DNA of 32,658 nucleotides from SIG607 sp045537575 (GTDB taxonomy: Bacteria > Bacillota > Clostridia > Oscillospirales > Acutalibacteraceae). The notes beneath the pieces were generated by a model, which was not told where the DNA came from, did no database searches, and was given only the letters and a program-made list of their open reading frames with translations. Below, one piece after another: positions 6,713 to 15,629 of the stretch. The DNA lies in NCBI GenBank assembly GCA_045537575.1, contig JAZSPU010000056.1:1-32658 (forward strand). The letters are read 5' to 3'. Positions within the stretch are counted from its first letter, which is position 1. Each line of letters starts with the position of its first letter. The position numbers and the translations under genes were made by a program.

Positions 6713-8278
6713 ATGGCTAAAATGAGAAACAGTTTTTTATTTAAGCGCGGCGGTTACGCTGTACTTGCTATTGCTATCGTTCTTACAGGCGCGATTTTAG
6801 TGAACGTACTTATGAGCTTTCTTGCAAAGCGCGTTGATTTGGAATATGACCTTACCAGCGACAAAAAGCACTCTATCAGCGAAGAAAACGCAGAATATAT
6901 TAAAAGTGTTGATAAAGAAATTAATATTTACGTAATGGCTTCTTCAGCAAGTGAATACTACGGCGGTTATATGAACTACTATGCTAATCAGATGGGTTAT
7001 ACCGATTCTACCGGTGACTACTATGAGCAGACCACCAAGTTCCTTGAAAAGTATGCCGATTTAAACAAAAATATCAAGGTTACCTATATGGACCCTTACG
7101 GTACTCAGATGGCTGAAATTTCCACTAAATACCCCGAGTCCTTTATGTACGGCGATATTCTTGTAACCTGTTCCTTTACAACTTCAAGCGGCGCAACCCT
7201 TGATAACTACAGAAATCTTACCCTTACAGATATATATACTGCCGAGGATACCTCAGGTATGGCTTCCTACGGCTATGATTACTACTACATTAACGGTTCT
7301 TGTCTTGAAACATCCCTTACAAGCGCTGTTGCTTCTGTAATCAGCGAAGAAACCAAAAAGGTTGCTTTCCTTGCTTCCCACAGCAAAGCAGGTATATTTG
7401 ATTACTTTAAAGGAATCCTTGAACTCAATAACTTTAAGGTTGATGAAATTACAGGAGATATTTTAAAGGAAATTCCTCAGGAATACGATGCGGCTGTTAT
7501 TGTTGCTCCCGTTAAGGACTTCACCAAAGAAGAGCTTAGCGCATTAAGTGTGTTCTTAGAGGGTAACGGAAAACTTTCAAAAACCCTTTTGTTCTACGGT
7601 GATACAGGCTATCAGAGATTGCCTAACCTTTATAACTTCCTTGGCGAATGGGGAATTGAGGTTGAAAACGGTATAGTTTTCGAAACCAATGACGGTTACT
7701 ATATGGATAAAAACCACGCTACCTATATGTCTTTTGCACAGAGTAACGCTCCCTTCACCATGTCGAATGCATTTTTAAGCGGTTATAACGTACCTATGTA
7801 TGAAAACGGCGAAAACTACGGCGGAAGAACTACCCAAACCATTATCGGTACAAACGGTACGTCTGTAATTGTTCCTGTTTCCGCTGATCCTTCGGTTGCT
7901 CCTTCAAAGGACCTTGAAAAGCGTAAGCTTTCTAATGCAATTATTTCTACCGAAGAAGATTTCGATAACGATACAGATAAGAGTATCTTCAGCCGTGTAA
8001 TTGCTTTCTCAAGTATTGACTTTATTTCTCAGGAATATATTGAAAGATACGCAAGTACCGTTGACTATAAGCTTACCTCTCTTAACGCCCTTCGTTACGG
8101 TACGGGAATGAGCGAAAAGACAATTACCTTCGAAAATAAAACTATAGATGCTACAAGTGAGCTTTATGTTACCTCCAGCGCATCGGTAAAGGCTGTCAGA
8201 ATTATATTTGTGGGAGTTCTTCCCTTAATTGTTCTTGCCGCAGCATTTGCTATATTCTTTATAAGGAGAAATAAATAA
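6713..8278 (+). CDS. GldG-family ABC transporter auxiliary protein
   Basis: A 521-residue protein with one N-terminal membrane helix (about residues 15-37) and one C-terminal helix (about 495-516, ending FFIRRNK); the 450 residues between face outside the membrane. The N-terminal RVDLEYDLTSDKKHSISEE segment and the following thioredoxin-like/IFT52-like fold region are characteristic of GldG (ABC_transp_aux). GldG proteins partner with GldF and GldA. The gene follows a GGAGGACGG site and its stop overlaps the next start as TAATG. Tyr-rich stretches near residues 82-105 are notable for an external domain. Substrate unknown. Confidence 0.88.
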   Translation: MAKMRNSFLFKRGGYAVLAIAIVLTGAILVNVLMSFLAKRVDLEYDLTSDKKHSISEENAEYIKSVDKEINIYVMASSASEYYGGYMNYYANQMGYTDSTGDYYEQTTKFLEKYADLNKNIKVTYMDPYGTQMAEISTKYPESFMYGDILVTCSFTTSSGATLDNYRNLTLTDIYTAEDTSGMASYGYDYYYINGSCLETSLTSAVASVISEETKKVAFLASHSKAGIFDYFKGILELNNFKVDEITGDILKEIPQEYDAAVIVAPVKDFTKEELSALSVFLEGNGKLSKTLLFYGDTGYQRLPNLYNFLGEWGIEVENGIVFETNDGYYMDKNHATYMSFAQSNAPFTMSNAFLSGYNVPMYENGENYGGRTTQTIIGTNGTSVIVPVSADPSVAPSKDLEKRKLSNAIISTEEDFDNDTDKSIFSRVIAFSSIDFISQEYIERYASTVDYKLTSLNALRYGTGMSEKTITFENKTIDATSELYVTSSASVKAVRIIFVGVLPLIVLAAAFAIFFIRRNK

Positions 8279-9825
8279 TGTCTGAAAACCAAAAGGATTT
8301 TATTCCCGAGGAGCAGGAGGACGATTTTTCTTCCTCCACGATTTTTGCCGCACCAAGTGAGCATAAGGATAAGAAAAAGGCAGGAAAACACCGTCTCAGC
8401 TTAAGACTTCTGGCAATTTTCCTAGTTGTTGCCCTAATTGGCGGCAGCGTATGGTGGGTAGCAAAATATATTGCAGAAAGGTCGGAAGGTGAGAGCAGTA
8501 CCTTTGAACCTAAACAAATGGTGACTTTAAGCGCCACTTCCTTTAAAAAGCTTACTGTTATTCACGATACAGCCACCCTTATACTGCATAGCAAAATGCA
8601 GGAGGAGAACGGACAGCAAAAGCAGGTTTGGACCCTTGAGGGCTATGATGAAACCCTTATTGATAAAACCTCTCTTAATCAGATAGCGACATATGCATCT
8701 GCTGTTACTGTATTCGGTGAATATGATTATGACGAAAACACCCAAAAAGCGCAGTTCGGTCTGGATAAGCCGGTTGTTACCGTAAAGGTTGAGGCGAATG
8801 ACGAAAAGCAGAACTTTGTGCTGACTCAGGGCAATTCTACTGCAGACGGACAGTATGCTTATCTGCATATTTCAACCTATCCAAATAAAATTTATCTTGT
8901 TAGCAGAGGCACCCTTACAGGCTTTGTAGTAGAGCCTTTGGACCTTGCTATAAGCACCGCAATTCCCGCAATCGAAAAAAACAGCGACAATGCAGGCTAC
9001 TTTGACAGCGAGGGTATGCTCAGCGATTTTGATACCCTTACAATTTCGGGCAGTAGATTTGAAAAACCCCTTGTGTTTATTCCTAACAAGGATAACCGTT
9101 TCAGCTCCTATGCATCCTATATCTGTACTTCACCGAAGCTCAGAATTGCAGACGGTGTTATTGAGGATATAAGAAATTCCTTTGCAAACGGTGTTTCTGC
9201 TTCAAGTGCTGTGTCCTTTGACCAGTCCAAAGAGAGTATCAAGAAATTCGGCCTTGATAAGCCTGATATTGTATTCACTATAAAGGTTGCAGGAAAGAAC
9301 TATTCCTATAAGCTTAAGGCTACCGATGAAAGTCAGACACAGTATTACATTCTTGCTTCTACCGACAGAATGATAAGAACCGTTACCATAAGCAGTATGG
9401 AATATCTTTCCAATGAGGAAAAGGATTTCTATTTAGGCTTTATGGCGCTTGAGTCTATCGGTGACGTTAGCGAGTTTAACGTTACGGGAGACGTTAATGC
9501 TGCCTTCACACTTAACAAAAAAGAAGATGAAGAAGGCTATGACATTAAGTGCAACGGCGAGACTGTTGAAAGTGAGCCTTTCCAGAACTTCTATGCCCTC
9601 TTTATAGGTACTACCGCTATTGATTATAATACCCAGAAGATATCAAAGAAGGCAGACCTTACCATGACCTTAAAGCATCATGACGGTTCTGCTCCCACAA
9701 CTCTTTCTTTCTTTAAAATAAGCGATTCACGTTATCAATACAGCGTGGGCGGAACACCAATGGGACAAATTTCCTCCACCGCTTACGATAAACTGGTTAG
9801 AGAAATTGAGAAATTGATAAAATAA
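8278..9825 (+). CDS. DUF4340 domain-containing membrane protein
   Basis: A 515-residue protein with a 40-residue acidic then basic cytoplasmic tail, a single transmembrane helix at about residues 41-62, and a long external beta-rich region. It has two internal repeats with the motif FGLDKP (about residues 160 and 322) followed by V-x-F/V-T-V/I-K-V, which is the hallmark of DUF4340. Genes of this family regularly follow GldG-like genes, so it is probably an external component of the same exporter. It is the last gene of the operon and is followed directly by a terminator. The molecular role is unknown. Confidence 0.88.
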   Translation: MSENQKDFIPEEQEDDFSSSTIFAAPSEHKDKKKAGKHRLSLRLLAIFLVVALIGGSVWWVAKYIAERSEGESSTFEPKQMVTLSATSFKKLTVIHDTATLILHSKMQEENGQQKQVWTLEGYDETLIDKTSLNQIATYASAVTVFGEYDYDENTQKAQFGLDKPVVTVKVEANDEKQNFVLTQGNSTADGQYAYLHISTYPNKIYLVSRGTLTGFVVEPLDLAISTAIPAIEKNSDNAGYFDSEGMLSDFDTLTISGSRFEKPLVFIPNKDNRFSSYASYICTSPKLRIADGVIEDIRNSFANGVSASSAVSFDQSKESIKKFGLDKPDIVFTIKVAGKNYSYKLKATDESQTQYYILASTDRMIRTVTISSMEYLSNEEKDFYLGFMALESIGDVSEFNVTGDVNAAFTLNKKEDEEGYDIKCNGETVESEPFQNFYALFIGTTAIDYNTQKISKKADLTMTLKHHDGSAPTTLSFFKISDSRYQYSVGGTPMGQISSTAYDKLVREIEKLIK

Positions 9826-9826
9826 A

Positions 9827-9850
9827 ACAAGGGCTTTCGCCCTTGTTTTT
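9827..9850 (+). terminator. Terminator of the ABC export operon
   Basis: ACAAGGGC (9827-9834), loop TTTC, GCCCTTGT (9839-9846) and a T run to 9850; it begins 1 nt after the stop codon. Confidence 0.9.
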
Positions 9851-9854
9851 ATTT

Positions 9855-9905
9855 TAGGGAAAAGGGGATAGGGGTGTTGCCGTACCAACTACTCCCTAAT
9901 CCCTA
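9855..9905. repeat. Second AGGGATTAGGG-type hairpin repeat
   Basis: CCCTAATCCCT at 9894-9904 is the reverse complement of the 11-mer found twice at 2537-2575. Opposite it, AGGGGATAGGGG (9863-9874) gives an imperfect inverted partner, and between the two lies a small hairpin GTTG-ccgtac-CAAC (9876-9889). The layout, hairpin flanked by the 11-mer, matches the 2548-2564 patch, but here the flanks are inverted rather than direct. Confidence 0.6.
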
Positions 9906-9958
9906 TTTTTAATTTTTTGTAAAAATTAAAAATAATTGTTCCCATTTTGTAACTTTTG

Positions 9959-9967
9959 TGGTACAAT
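9959..9967 (+). promoter_or_regulatory. Extended -10 promoter of the lipoprotein/two-component operon
   Basis: TGG followed by TACAAT (9962-9967) forms an extended -10. The best -35 at 17 bp is a poor TTCCCA (9939-9944), so the promoter probably depends on the extension or on an activator. Confidence 0.5.
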
Positions 9968-10004
9968 GTTTTATGTATAAGTATGTTTAAAAGGAGGAAG
10001 CCCG

Positions 10005-11324
10005 GTGAAGAAGAAATCGGTATTAAGTATATGTCTGGCAGTCATACTGCTGTGTGTTTCTCTTTGCGGTTGTTCCCCTTTTACAAGAGATGCAGATTCC
10101 CTTCTTGCCGCGCCAAAGCTGACGGGTGAACTTCAGCCTGTGCAAGAGGCTTTGGAAAAGTCTATCAGCGGAAAATATTCCTTTAAATTTCCCGCTTCCG
10201 GCGAAACTAAATCAGCCATAACGTTGGTTGATTTAGACGGTGACAGCGTTAACGAGGCGGTTGCCTTTTACAGTACCAGCGTAGATAATACCGTAACAAT
10301 GCACGTATCGGTGCTGGGCAGGGCTGACGGTGTTTGGAGCTGTTTTGCTACCGAGGAAATCGTAGCAGGCGGTGTTGAAAGGGTGCATTTTGTTGATACC
10401 GACGGCGACGGCACAAAAGAAATTGTTGTAGGCTGGAACGTTTACGGCGCGGTTGATAAGACCGTATCGGTTTATGATTATACAGGAAAGACCTTAATGA
10501 CTCTTATAGAAGAGCCTTACACCACCTTTGTTCTTTGCGATTTAGATAACGGTTTTTCCACCGACATTTTGACGGTTTATCTTGATCAGGCGGCTGTCAG
10601 CGCTTACGCAAAATATTTTGATATCACCGCAAGAGGTGTTGCTCAGCTTGGTGTGTGTACTTTAGATCCTAACGTTACAGCTTACTATGATCCCATACTT
10701 GTAAAAATGAGCGACGGACGGTACTGTTTATACATCGACTGTGTAAAGGGCGCGGGACTTGTTACCGAAATTTTATACGTTGATAACGGAGCGCTCATTT
10801 CCCCGTTTTACAATGCCGAAACAAAGGAGACGGTGGATACCTTCCGTCCGCAGATAGTTCCTTGCAGAGATTTTGATAATGACTCTGTTCCCGAAATTCC
10901 CATTATGATAGAACAGCCACTAGATATAAATCAGTCGGTGTCGGCGGCATATCTTACGGTGTGGAAGGCTTTTGACGGTAAAGAGCTTGTGGATAAATTT
11001 TATACCCTTATGAATTATTCTGACGGCTACAGCCTAACTCTCACCAAGGATTTAGCATTAAATTCAGCAACGGTGCGAAATCTGGAAACGCGAGAGAGAA
11101 TAGTTTATGACTATGATTATGAGGAAGAAAAGTTCGGTAAGGAAATTTTCAGAATAAGGGTTGTTTCAAAAACCTCATACGATAGCGCAATATACAACGA
11201 GGGCTATATTGTTCTCGACATCAGAGATACTCAGGTATGGCTTGCAAAGCTATCGGAGGGTGCTCAGCAGTTTAATGTTGACGAAAAAACCATAAAAGAA
11301 ACGTTTACACTTATAGGAGGATAA
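10005..11324 (+). CDS. Lipoprotein with Asp-rich DxDxD repeats, two-component-associated
   Basis: A 439-residue exported lipoprotein: basic MKKK start, hydrophobic segment and lipobox LCGC with the lipid-carrying Cys at residue 23. GTG start at 10005 follows AAGGAGG at ideal spacing. Three Asp-rich loops, DLDGDSVNEA (about 76), DTDGDGTKEI (about 131) and DFDNDSVPEI (about 288), look like calcium-binding FG-GAP/VCBS-like repeats of a beta-propeller. It lies 3 nt upstream of a response regulator and sensor kinase, so it may be a surface partner or regulated output of that system. I know no characterised homologue; the ligand is unknown. Confidence 0.78.
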   Translation: MKKKSVLSICLAVILLCVSLCGCSPFTRDADSLLAAPKLTGELQPVQEALEKSISGKYSFKFPASGETKSAITLVDLDGDSVNEAVAFYSTSVDNTVTMHVSVLGRADGVWSCFATEEIVAGGVERVHFVDTDGDGTKEIVVGWNVYGAVDKTVSVYDYTGKTLMTLIEEPYTTFVLCDLDNGFSTDILTVYLDQAAVSAYAKYFDITARGVAQLGVCTLDPNVTAYYDPILVKMSDGRYCLYIDCVKGAGLVTEILYVDNGALISPFYNAETKETVDTFRPQIVPCRDFDNDSVPEIPIMIEQPLDINQSVSAAYLTVWKAFDGKELVDKFYTLMNYSDGYSLTLTKDLALNSATVRNLETRERIVYDYDYEEEKFGKEIFRIRVVSKTSYDSAIYNEGYIVLDIRDTQVWLAKLSEGAQQFNVDEKTIKETFTLIGG

Positions 11325-11327
11325 CAT

Positions 11328-12032
11328 ATGAGAAAGCTTCTTTTGGTAGAGGACGAAGTAGCGATAAGAGAATTTGAAGCCATTAATCTTCAGCGCGCAG
11401 GATATACCGCAGTTCAGGCGGGAAGCGGTGAAGAGGCGCTTGAAATCTATGATTTGGCGCCCGACAGCTTCGATATTGCCCTTCTTGATATTTCCATGCC
11501 AGGAATGGACGGCTTTACGCTGTGTAAGGAGCTGAGAAGCAGAAGTAAATCCCTTGGTATTATTATGCTTACTGCACGTACTCAGGAAATGGACAAGGTA
11601 AGCGGTCTTATGCTGGGCGCAGACGATTATATTACAAAGCCCTTTAGCCCCAGTGAGCTTCTTGCAAGAGTTGACTCTCTTTATAGACGTGTGGAAATGA
11701 ATCGCAATACAGCCGTTTCGGCAGGGGATGAAATAAAGCTGGATGAGTTTGTTCTTAATCTTCGCAGAAGAACCCTTTCTAAGAACGGTAATCCCATTGA
11801 GCTTACTCAGGTTGAGTTCCAGATAGTTGAATATTTCTTCCAGAATCCCGATACCGCCCTTGACAGAAACGATATATTAACACGCGTTTGGGGCGCTAGA
11901 TATTTCGGTGAAGAAAAAATAGTTGACGTAAATATAAGAAGACTTCGTATGAAGATAGAGGATGACCCTTCAAAGCCTACGCGTCTTGTAACGGTATGGG
12001 GTATGGGTTATAAATGGAGCACAAATTCTTAA
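11328..12032 (+). CDS. Response regulator, OmpR/PhoB family
   Basis: A 234-residue transcription regulator. The receiver domain (residues 1-120) has the acidic pair E8/D9, phospho-acceptor D54 in ALLDISMPGMDG, T82 and K104 (TKPF). The C-terminal winged helix (about 135-232) has the OmpR-type ELTQVEFQIVEYF and VDVNIRRLRMKIEDDP...VWGMGYKW motifs. It starts 3 nt after the lipoprotein stop behind GGAGG and is followed 33 nt later by its likely cognate kinase. The target genes are unknown; the operon itself is the obvious candidate. Confidence 0.95.
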   Translation: MRKLLLVEDEVAIREFEAINLQRAGYTAVQAGSGEEALEIYDLAPDSFDIALLDISMPGMDGFTLCKELRSRSKSLGIIMLTARTQEMDKVSGLMLGADDYITKPFSPSELLARVDSLYRRVEMNRNTAVSAGDEIKLDEFVLNLRRRTLSKNGNPIELTQVEFQIVEYFFQNPDTALDRNDILTRVWGARYFGEEKIVDVNIRRLRMKIEDDPSKPTRLVTVWGMGYKWSTNS

Positions 12033-12065
12033 AGTAAAAACTTAGGTATAAAAGGATAAATTGAG

Positions 12066-13529
12066 TTGGATTTTGAAGTTCGTTTTAAGAGTATTTTAAG
12101 CAGATGGATAAAAAACGTTTATCTGCCTGTATTTATAATAGTTTTAATACTTGCCACTGTAACCTGTGTAGTAGTAAGAAATACTTATCTAAGTAATGTG
12201 GAAAATTCTGCAGAAGAGTATGCAAGAAGTTTTTCTCAGCTTTCTACAATGGACAGTGATTTTTTCCCGCGCGCCGCAAAGGAATATTGTGAAGAATTTG
12301 AAGCGAAGGACAAAATCGAAATTATGGTGCTTGACAAAAACGGTGAGATTCTGGTCAGCACCAGCGGCTTTGAAAGAAAAGATTTACCAATGCCCGACTA
12401 TAAACGCGCCCTGCAAAGCGAGACCAAAAGCGCGGTATGGATGGGTAAAAGCAGTGCGGGAGAAAAAATTCTTGCAGGTACTTATATACTTGAAGATTAC
12501 GGAAACGGTTCAAACGGCGCCGTTCGTTATGCCGTATCCTTAAAGCTTTGCAACCGACAGATAAGAGAAAGCGTAATTATGGTTATCGGACTTGCGCTTT
12601 TCATTCTTGTCTTTTCGGCAACAACGGGACTTTTCTTTGTAAAATCCATTATACGTCCCGTAAGAGCAGTTTCTGCCGCCGCAAGAAAAATCGCGGCAGG
12701 CGACTATAAGGAACAGCTCAGCTCTACCCACGCTGATGAAATCGGTGAGCTTTGCGATTCCATAAACTATATGCAGTCTGAGCTTACTGCTGCTGAAAAT
12801 CTTAAAAATGATTTTATATCCTCTGTTTCCCATGAGCTTCGCACACCCCTTACCGCCATTCGCGGTTGGGCGGAGACCGCAAAAATGAGTGTGGGTGAGG
12901 ATACCGCCCTTGTCGAAAGAGGTCTTGACGTAGTGTTAAGCGAAGCTGACAGACTTTCCGGTCTTGTTGAGGAGCTTCTTGATTTTTCACGTATGCAAAG
13001 CGGACGATTTACCTTAAACATTCGTCCCTTTAACGTGGCAGAGATACTCTCTTCTGCCGTGGATATGTACGTTGAACTTGCCGCCAAGCATAATATTGAG
13101 GTGCTTTTCACACCTTCAAAAAATGAAATTACGGTTAACGGAGACCCTGACAGAATAAAGCAGGTATTCATAAATATAATTGATAACGCCGTTAAATATA
13201 CAAATGAAAAGGGACAGGTGCTAGTCCAAGAAGTATTAGAGGACGGCTGTGTAAAGATAACCGTTAAGGATACCGGTGTGGGTATTCCCGCGCAGGATAT
13301 TGACAGAGTAAAAGAAAAATTCTACAAATCAAACAATTCGGTAAGAGGAAGCGGAATAGGTCTTGCTGTTGCCGACGAAATTGTAAAACAGCATCAGGGA
13401 CTTTTGTTCCTTGAAAGCACCGAGGGAGTAGGAACCACCGTTACGGTAGTGCTTCCCATTTACGTTGTTCCCGAAGAGGAAATCGAAAAAATAATTCCCC
13501 CTGAAAACGAAGGCGATATAAATGAGTAA
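12066..13529 (+). CDS. Sensor histidine kinase
   Basis: A 487-residue membrane kinase with TTG start at 12066 behind AAAGGA. Transmembrane helices at about residues 19-37 and 170-192 enclose a 130-residue external sensor region, probably a single Cache/PAS-like domain. A HAMP domain follows at about 195-245. The HisKA box SSVSHELRTPLTAIRGW places the phospho-accepting histidine at H256. The ATPase domain shows N-box NIIDNAVKYT, G1 DTGVGIP and G2 GSGIGLAVA. It should phosphorylate the regulator encoded just upstream. It overlaps the next gene by 8 nt. The signal sensed is unknown. Confidence 0.94.
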   Translation: MDFEVRFKSILSRWIKNVYLPVFIIVLILATVTCVVVRNTYLSNVENSAEEYARSFSQLSTMDSDFFPRAAKEYCEEFEAKDKIEIMVLDKNGEILVSTSGFERKDLPMPDYKRALQSETKSAVWMGKSSAGEKILAGTYILEDYGNGSNGAVRYAVSLKLCNRQIRESVIMVIGLALFILVFSATTGLFFVKSIIRPVRAVSAAARKIAAGDYKEQLSSTHADEIGELCDSINYMQSELTAAENLKNDFISSVSHELRTPLTAIRGWAETAKMSVGEDTALVERGLDVVLSEADRLSGLVEELLDFSRMQSGRFTLNIRPFNVAEILSSAVDMYVELAAKHNIEVLFTPSKNEITVNGDPDRIKQVFINIIDNAVKYTNEKGQVLVQEVLEDGCVKITVKDTGVGIPAQDIDRVKEKFYKSNNSVRGSGIGLAVADEIVKQHQGLLFLESTEGVGTTVTVVLPIYVVPEEEIEKIIPPENEGDINE

Positions 13530-14553
13530 AAAATGCAAAAAGTGTAAATTTACTTCAATTGGCGGTCAGGCGCTTATTGAAGGAATTATGATGAAGTCTC
13601 CCCAGAAGGGAAGCGCCCTTGCGGTAAGACTTCCCGACGGAAATATTGATATAACGCATATGAAGGACAAGTCCATTAAGGATAAGTGCAAATTTCTTGC
13701 TATTCCCGTTATACGCGGTGTGGTAGGCTTTGCTGAATCAATGATTTCGGGCTATAAGGCTATGATGCTTTCTGCCGATAAATCGGGCTATGCCGATGAG
13801 GTTGACGAAAAAACAGGCGAAACTAAAAAATTGAGCGGTGCTGTTTGGGCAGGCATTTCTGTTGTAGCTATGATACTTGCTCTTGCTCTTTGTTTTGTTC
13901 TTTTTATGTATCTGCCCCGACTTGCAGTTGACGGTCTTAAAATACTGTTTAATGTTGAAGATTTTTCTCCCGTTGTGCGTTCTTTAATTGAACAGAGCAT
14001 AAAGCTTATAATATTTTTAGCATACGTTATAGGCGTGTCCTTTATGAAGGATATTAAAAGGGTTTTTCAGTATCACGGCGCTGAACATAAAACCATTTTC
14101 TGCTATGAAGCAGGACTGCCCCTTACGGTAGAAAACGCAAGAAAGCAAAAGCGTTTTCATCCCCGTTGCGGTACCTCCTTCTTAATTCTTATGATAATCA
14201 TAAGCGTAATTTTTTCCACACTTGTTCAGGTGGCTTTTAAAGACGTTTATTCAAACAGAATTGTCTGGTCGCTTATAAAAATTGCTATGGTGCCCCTTAT
14301 CTGCGGTGTTGGTTATGAGGTGCTTCGAATTTGCGGAAGGCACGATAATATTATAACTAAAATTATTTCCGCCCCTGGTGTATGGGTACAGCGCATTACC
14401 ACCAAAGAGCCTGATGACTCTATGCTGGAAATTGCAATCGCCGCTCTGGGTGAGGTATTAAGCGACGAGGATAAAGAGAAGTTTTTGCCTAAAATAGAGG
14501 AAGAAACAGCAGAAGTAGCAGAGGAAACAGAGCAAGAAAATGACAATATTTGA
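13522..14553 (+). CDS. DUF1385 (YqhQ-like) membrane protein
   Basis: A 343-residue protein with family signatures GGQALIEGIMM (residues 14-24), QYHGAEHKTIFCYE (183-196) and HPRCGTSFL (213-221); the conserved His, Glu and Cys suggest a metal site. Four hydrophobic segments lie at about 108-131, 158-175, 219-236 and 252-268. The tail is acidic. A CxxC pair at C5/C8 precedes the first motif. In many Clostridia this gene sits directly before prmC and prfA, so the association with prmC here is the ancestral context. It overlaps the kinase by 8 nt and prmC by 14 nt, indicating coupled translation. Function is not established. Confidence 0.9.
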   Translation: MSKKCKKCKFTSIGGQALIEGIMMKSPQKGSALAVRLPDGNIDITHMKDKSIKDKCKFLAIPVIRGVVGFAESMISGYKAMMLSADKSGYADEVDEKTGETKKLSGAVWAGISVVAMILALALCFVLFMYLPRLAVDGLKILFNVEDFSPVVRSLIEQSIKLIIFLAYVIGVSFMKDIKRVFQYHGAEHKTIFCYEAGLPLTVENARKQKRFHPRCGTSFLILMIIISVIFSTLVQVAFKDVYSNRIVWSLIKIAMVPLICGVGYEVLRICGRHDNIITKIISAPGVWVQRITTKEPDDSMLEIAIAALGEVLSDEDKEKFLPKIEEETAEVAEETEQENDNI

Positions 14554-15385
14554 GTGTTATCAACAGACTAAAAAGCTTTTAAAGGATGCAGGAATAGAAG
14601 ACAGCTCCTTTGAAGCAAGACAGATTATAAGATATATTACCAAGCTTTCCAATAATGAAATAATAACCCACTATGCCGACAGCCTTGATATGATGCAGGA
14701 GACTATGTGGAAGTCGATAGTAAGTCAAAGGCTTGACCGTTATCCCTTACAGTATATTTTAGGGGAATGGAGCTTTTACGGACTTAATTTCTTTGTGGGA
14801 GAAGGCTGTCTTATTCCGCGAGCCGATACCGAAACCTTGGTTGATACCGCCTTTGAGTTTATGAAGAAAAACGAAAAGGCAAGGGTGCTTGACCTTTGCG
14901 CAGGAAGCGGTTGTATAGGAATTACCATTGCAAACAGATTTAAGGAAAGCGGTGTTACCTTAGTTGAAAAATATGACGTTCCTTATTCTTACTGTGAAAA
15001 GAATATTCACAAAAACAGCAGTGAGACTCTGTTTTTAGAAAAGGCAGACGTTTTTGACTATGTTCCGCAGGGAGAATTTGACCTTATTGTCAGCAATCCG
15101 CCCTATATAAATGCTCGGGATATGGAAAATCTAAGCGAAGAGGTTTTAAAGGAGCCCGACAGCGCCCTTTACGGCGGTGAAGACGGACTTGACTTTTATA
15201 GAGTTATTCTTCGCAGATATCCCGAATTTGTCAGAGACGGCGGTATGATTGCTCTTGAAATAGGCTATGACCAGAAGGAAGCGGTTATTTCCCTTATGGA
15301 GCAGGCAGGACTTAAGGATATTGGCACTGCTAAGGACATAAACGGCATACACAGAGTCGTTTATGGTACTGTGACTAGGGTATAA
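14540..15385 (+). CDS. prmC: Release factor glutamine N5-methyltransferase
   Basis: A 281-residue SAM-dependent methyltransferase that modifies the GGQ glutamine of peptide release factors. It has the N-terminal helical domain, the LGEWSFYGLNF...LIPRADTETLV linker, SAM motif LDLCAGSGCIGI at about residues 116-127 and the catalytic NPPY at 186-189 (SNPPYINARDM). The ATG at 14540 lies inside the DUF1385 gene. The usual downstream partner prfA is missing; a TIR-bounded hairpin element begins at 15381 and its first bases supply the TAA stop codon, so the last residue or two may differ from the ancestral protein. Confidence 0.93.
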   Translation: MTIFECYQQTKKLLKDAGIEDSSFEARQIIRYITKLSNNEIITHYADSLDMMQETMWKSIVSQRLDRYPLQYILGEWSFYGLNFFVGEGCLIPRADTETLVDTAFEFMKKNEKARVLDLCAGSGCIGITIANRFKESGVTLVEKYDVPYSYCEKNIHKNSSETLFLEKADVFDYVPQGEFDLIVSNPPYINARDMENLSEEVLKEPDSALYGGEDGLDFYRVILRRYPEFVRDGGMIALEIGYDQKEAVISLMEQAGLKDIGTAKDINGIHRVVYGTVTRV

Positions 15386-15593
15386 TGGTTTTAGTTAGTC
15401 GAAACAGAAACTTTGGTTACTGTTTCGACCGCAAATATGTAATTTGCGGTCAAATTATCCGTGATAATTTGACTAAACCCATTGCAATGAGTATGGTGCA
15501 CAATTAAATTCTTTGATAATTTAATTGTGCAAAGCCGATAAAATCGGCTTGTCGAAGCGCTTTTGGGCGTTTCGACAAACTATAATCATTATA
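15381..15593. mobile_element. MITE-like hairpin element with 25-bp terminal inverted repeats
   Basis: The ends 15381-15405 and 15569-15593 are inverted copies matching at 22 of 25 positions; the outer seven (TATAATG) and the inner eight (GTCGAAAC) are identical. Between them are adjacent perfect or near-perfect hairpins: 15398-15429 (GTCGAAACAG), 15427-15451 (GACCGCAAAT), 15449-15473 (GTCAAATTATC), palindrome CATTGCAATG (15480-15489), 15497-15531 (14-bp stem), 15532-15550 (AAGCCGAT) and 15549-15578 (TTGTCGAA). A further stem, 15385-15394 with 15473-15482 (one mismatch), closes the first three hairpins into a cloverleaf. No coding capacity and no clear target duplication are seen. Confidence 0.75.
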
Positions 15594-15629
15594 ATGATTA
15601 CACAATAAACCAAAAGGAGATATATAGAT

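Noticed and set aside
15398..15482. tRNA-like gene in the prmC-recA gap
   Set aside because: The three-armed fold resembles a cloverleaf in outline only; there is no D-loop, T-loop or CCA sequence, and arm lengths are wrong.
15569..15595. Confident recA promoter or SOS box
   Set aside because: TATAAT hexamers are present but no -35 at proper spacing and no LexA-type palindrome; they are better explained as part of the terminal repeat.
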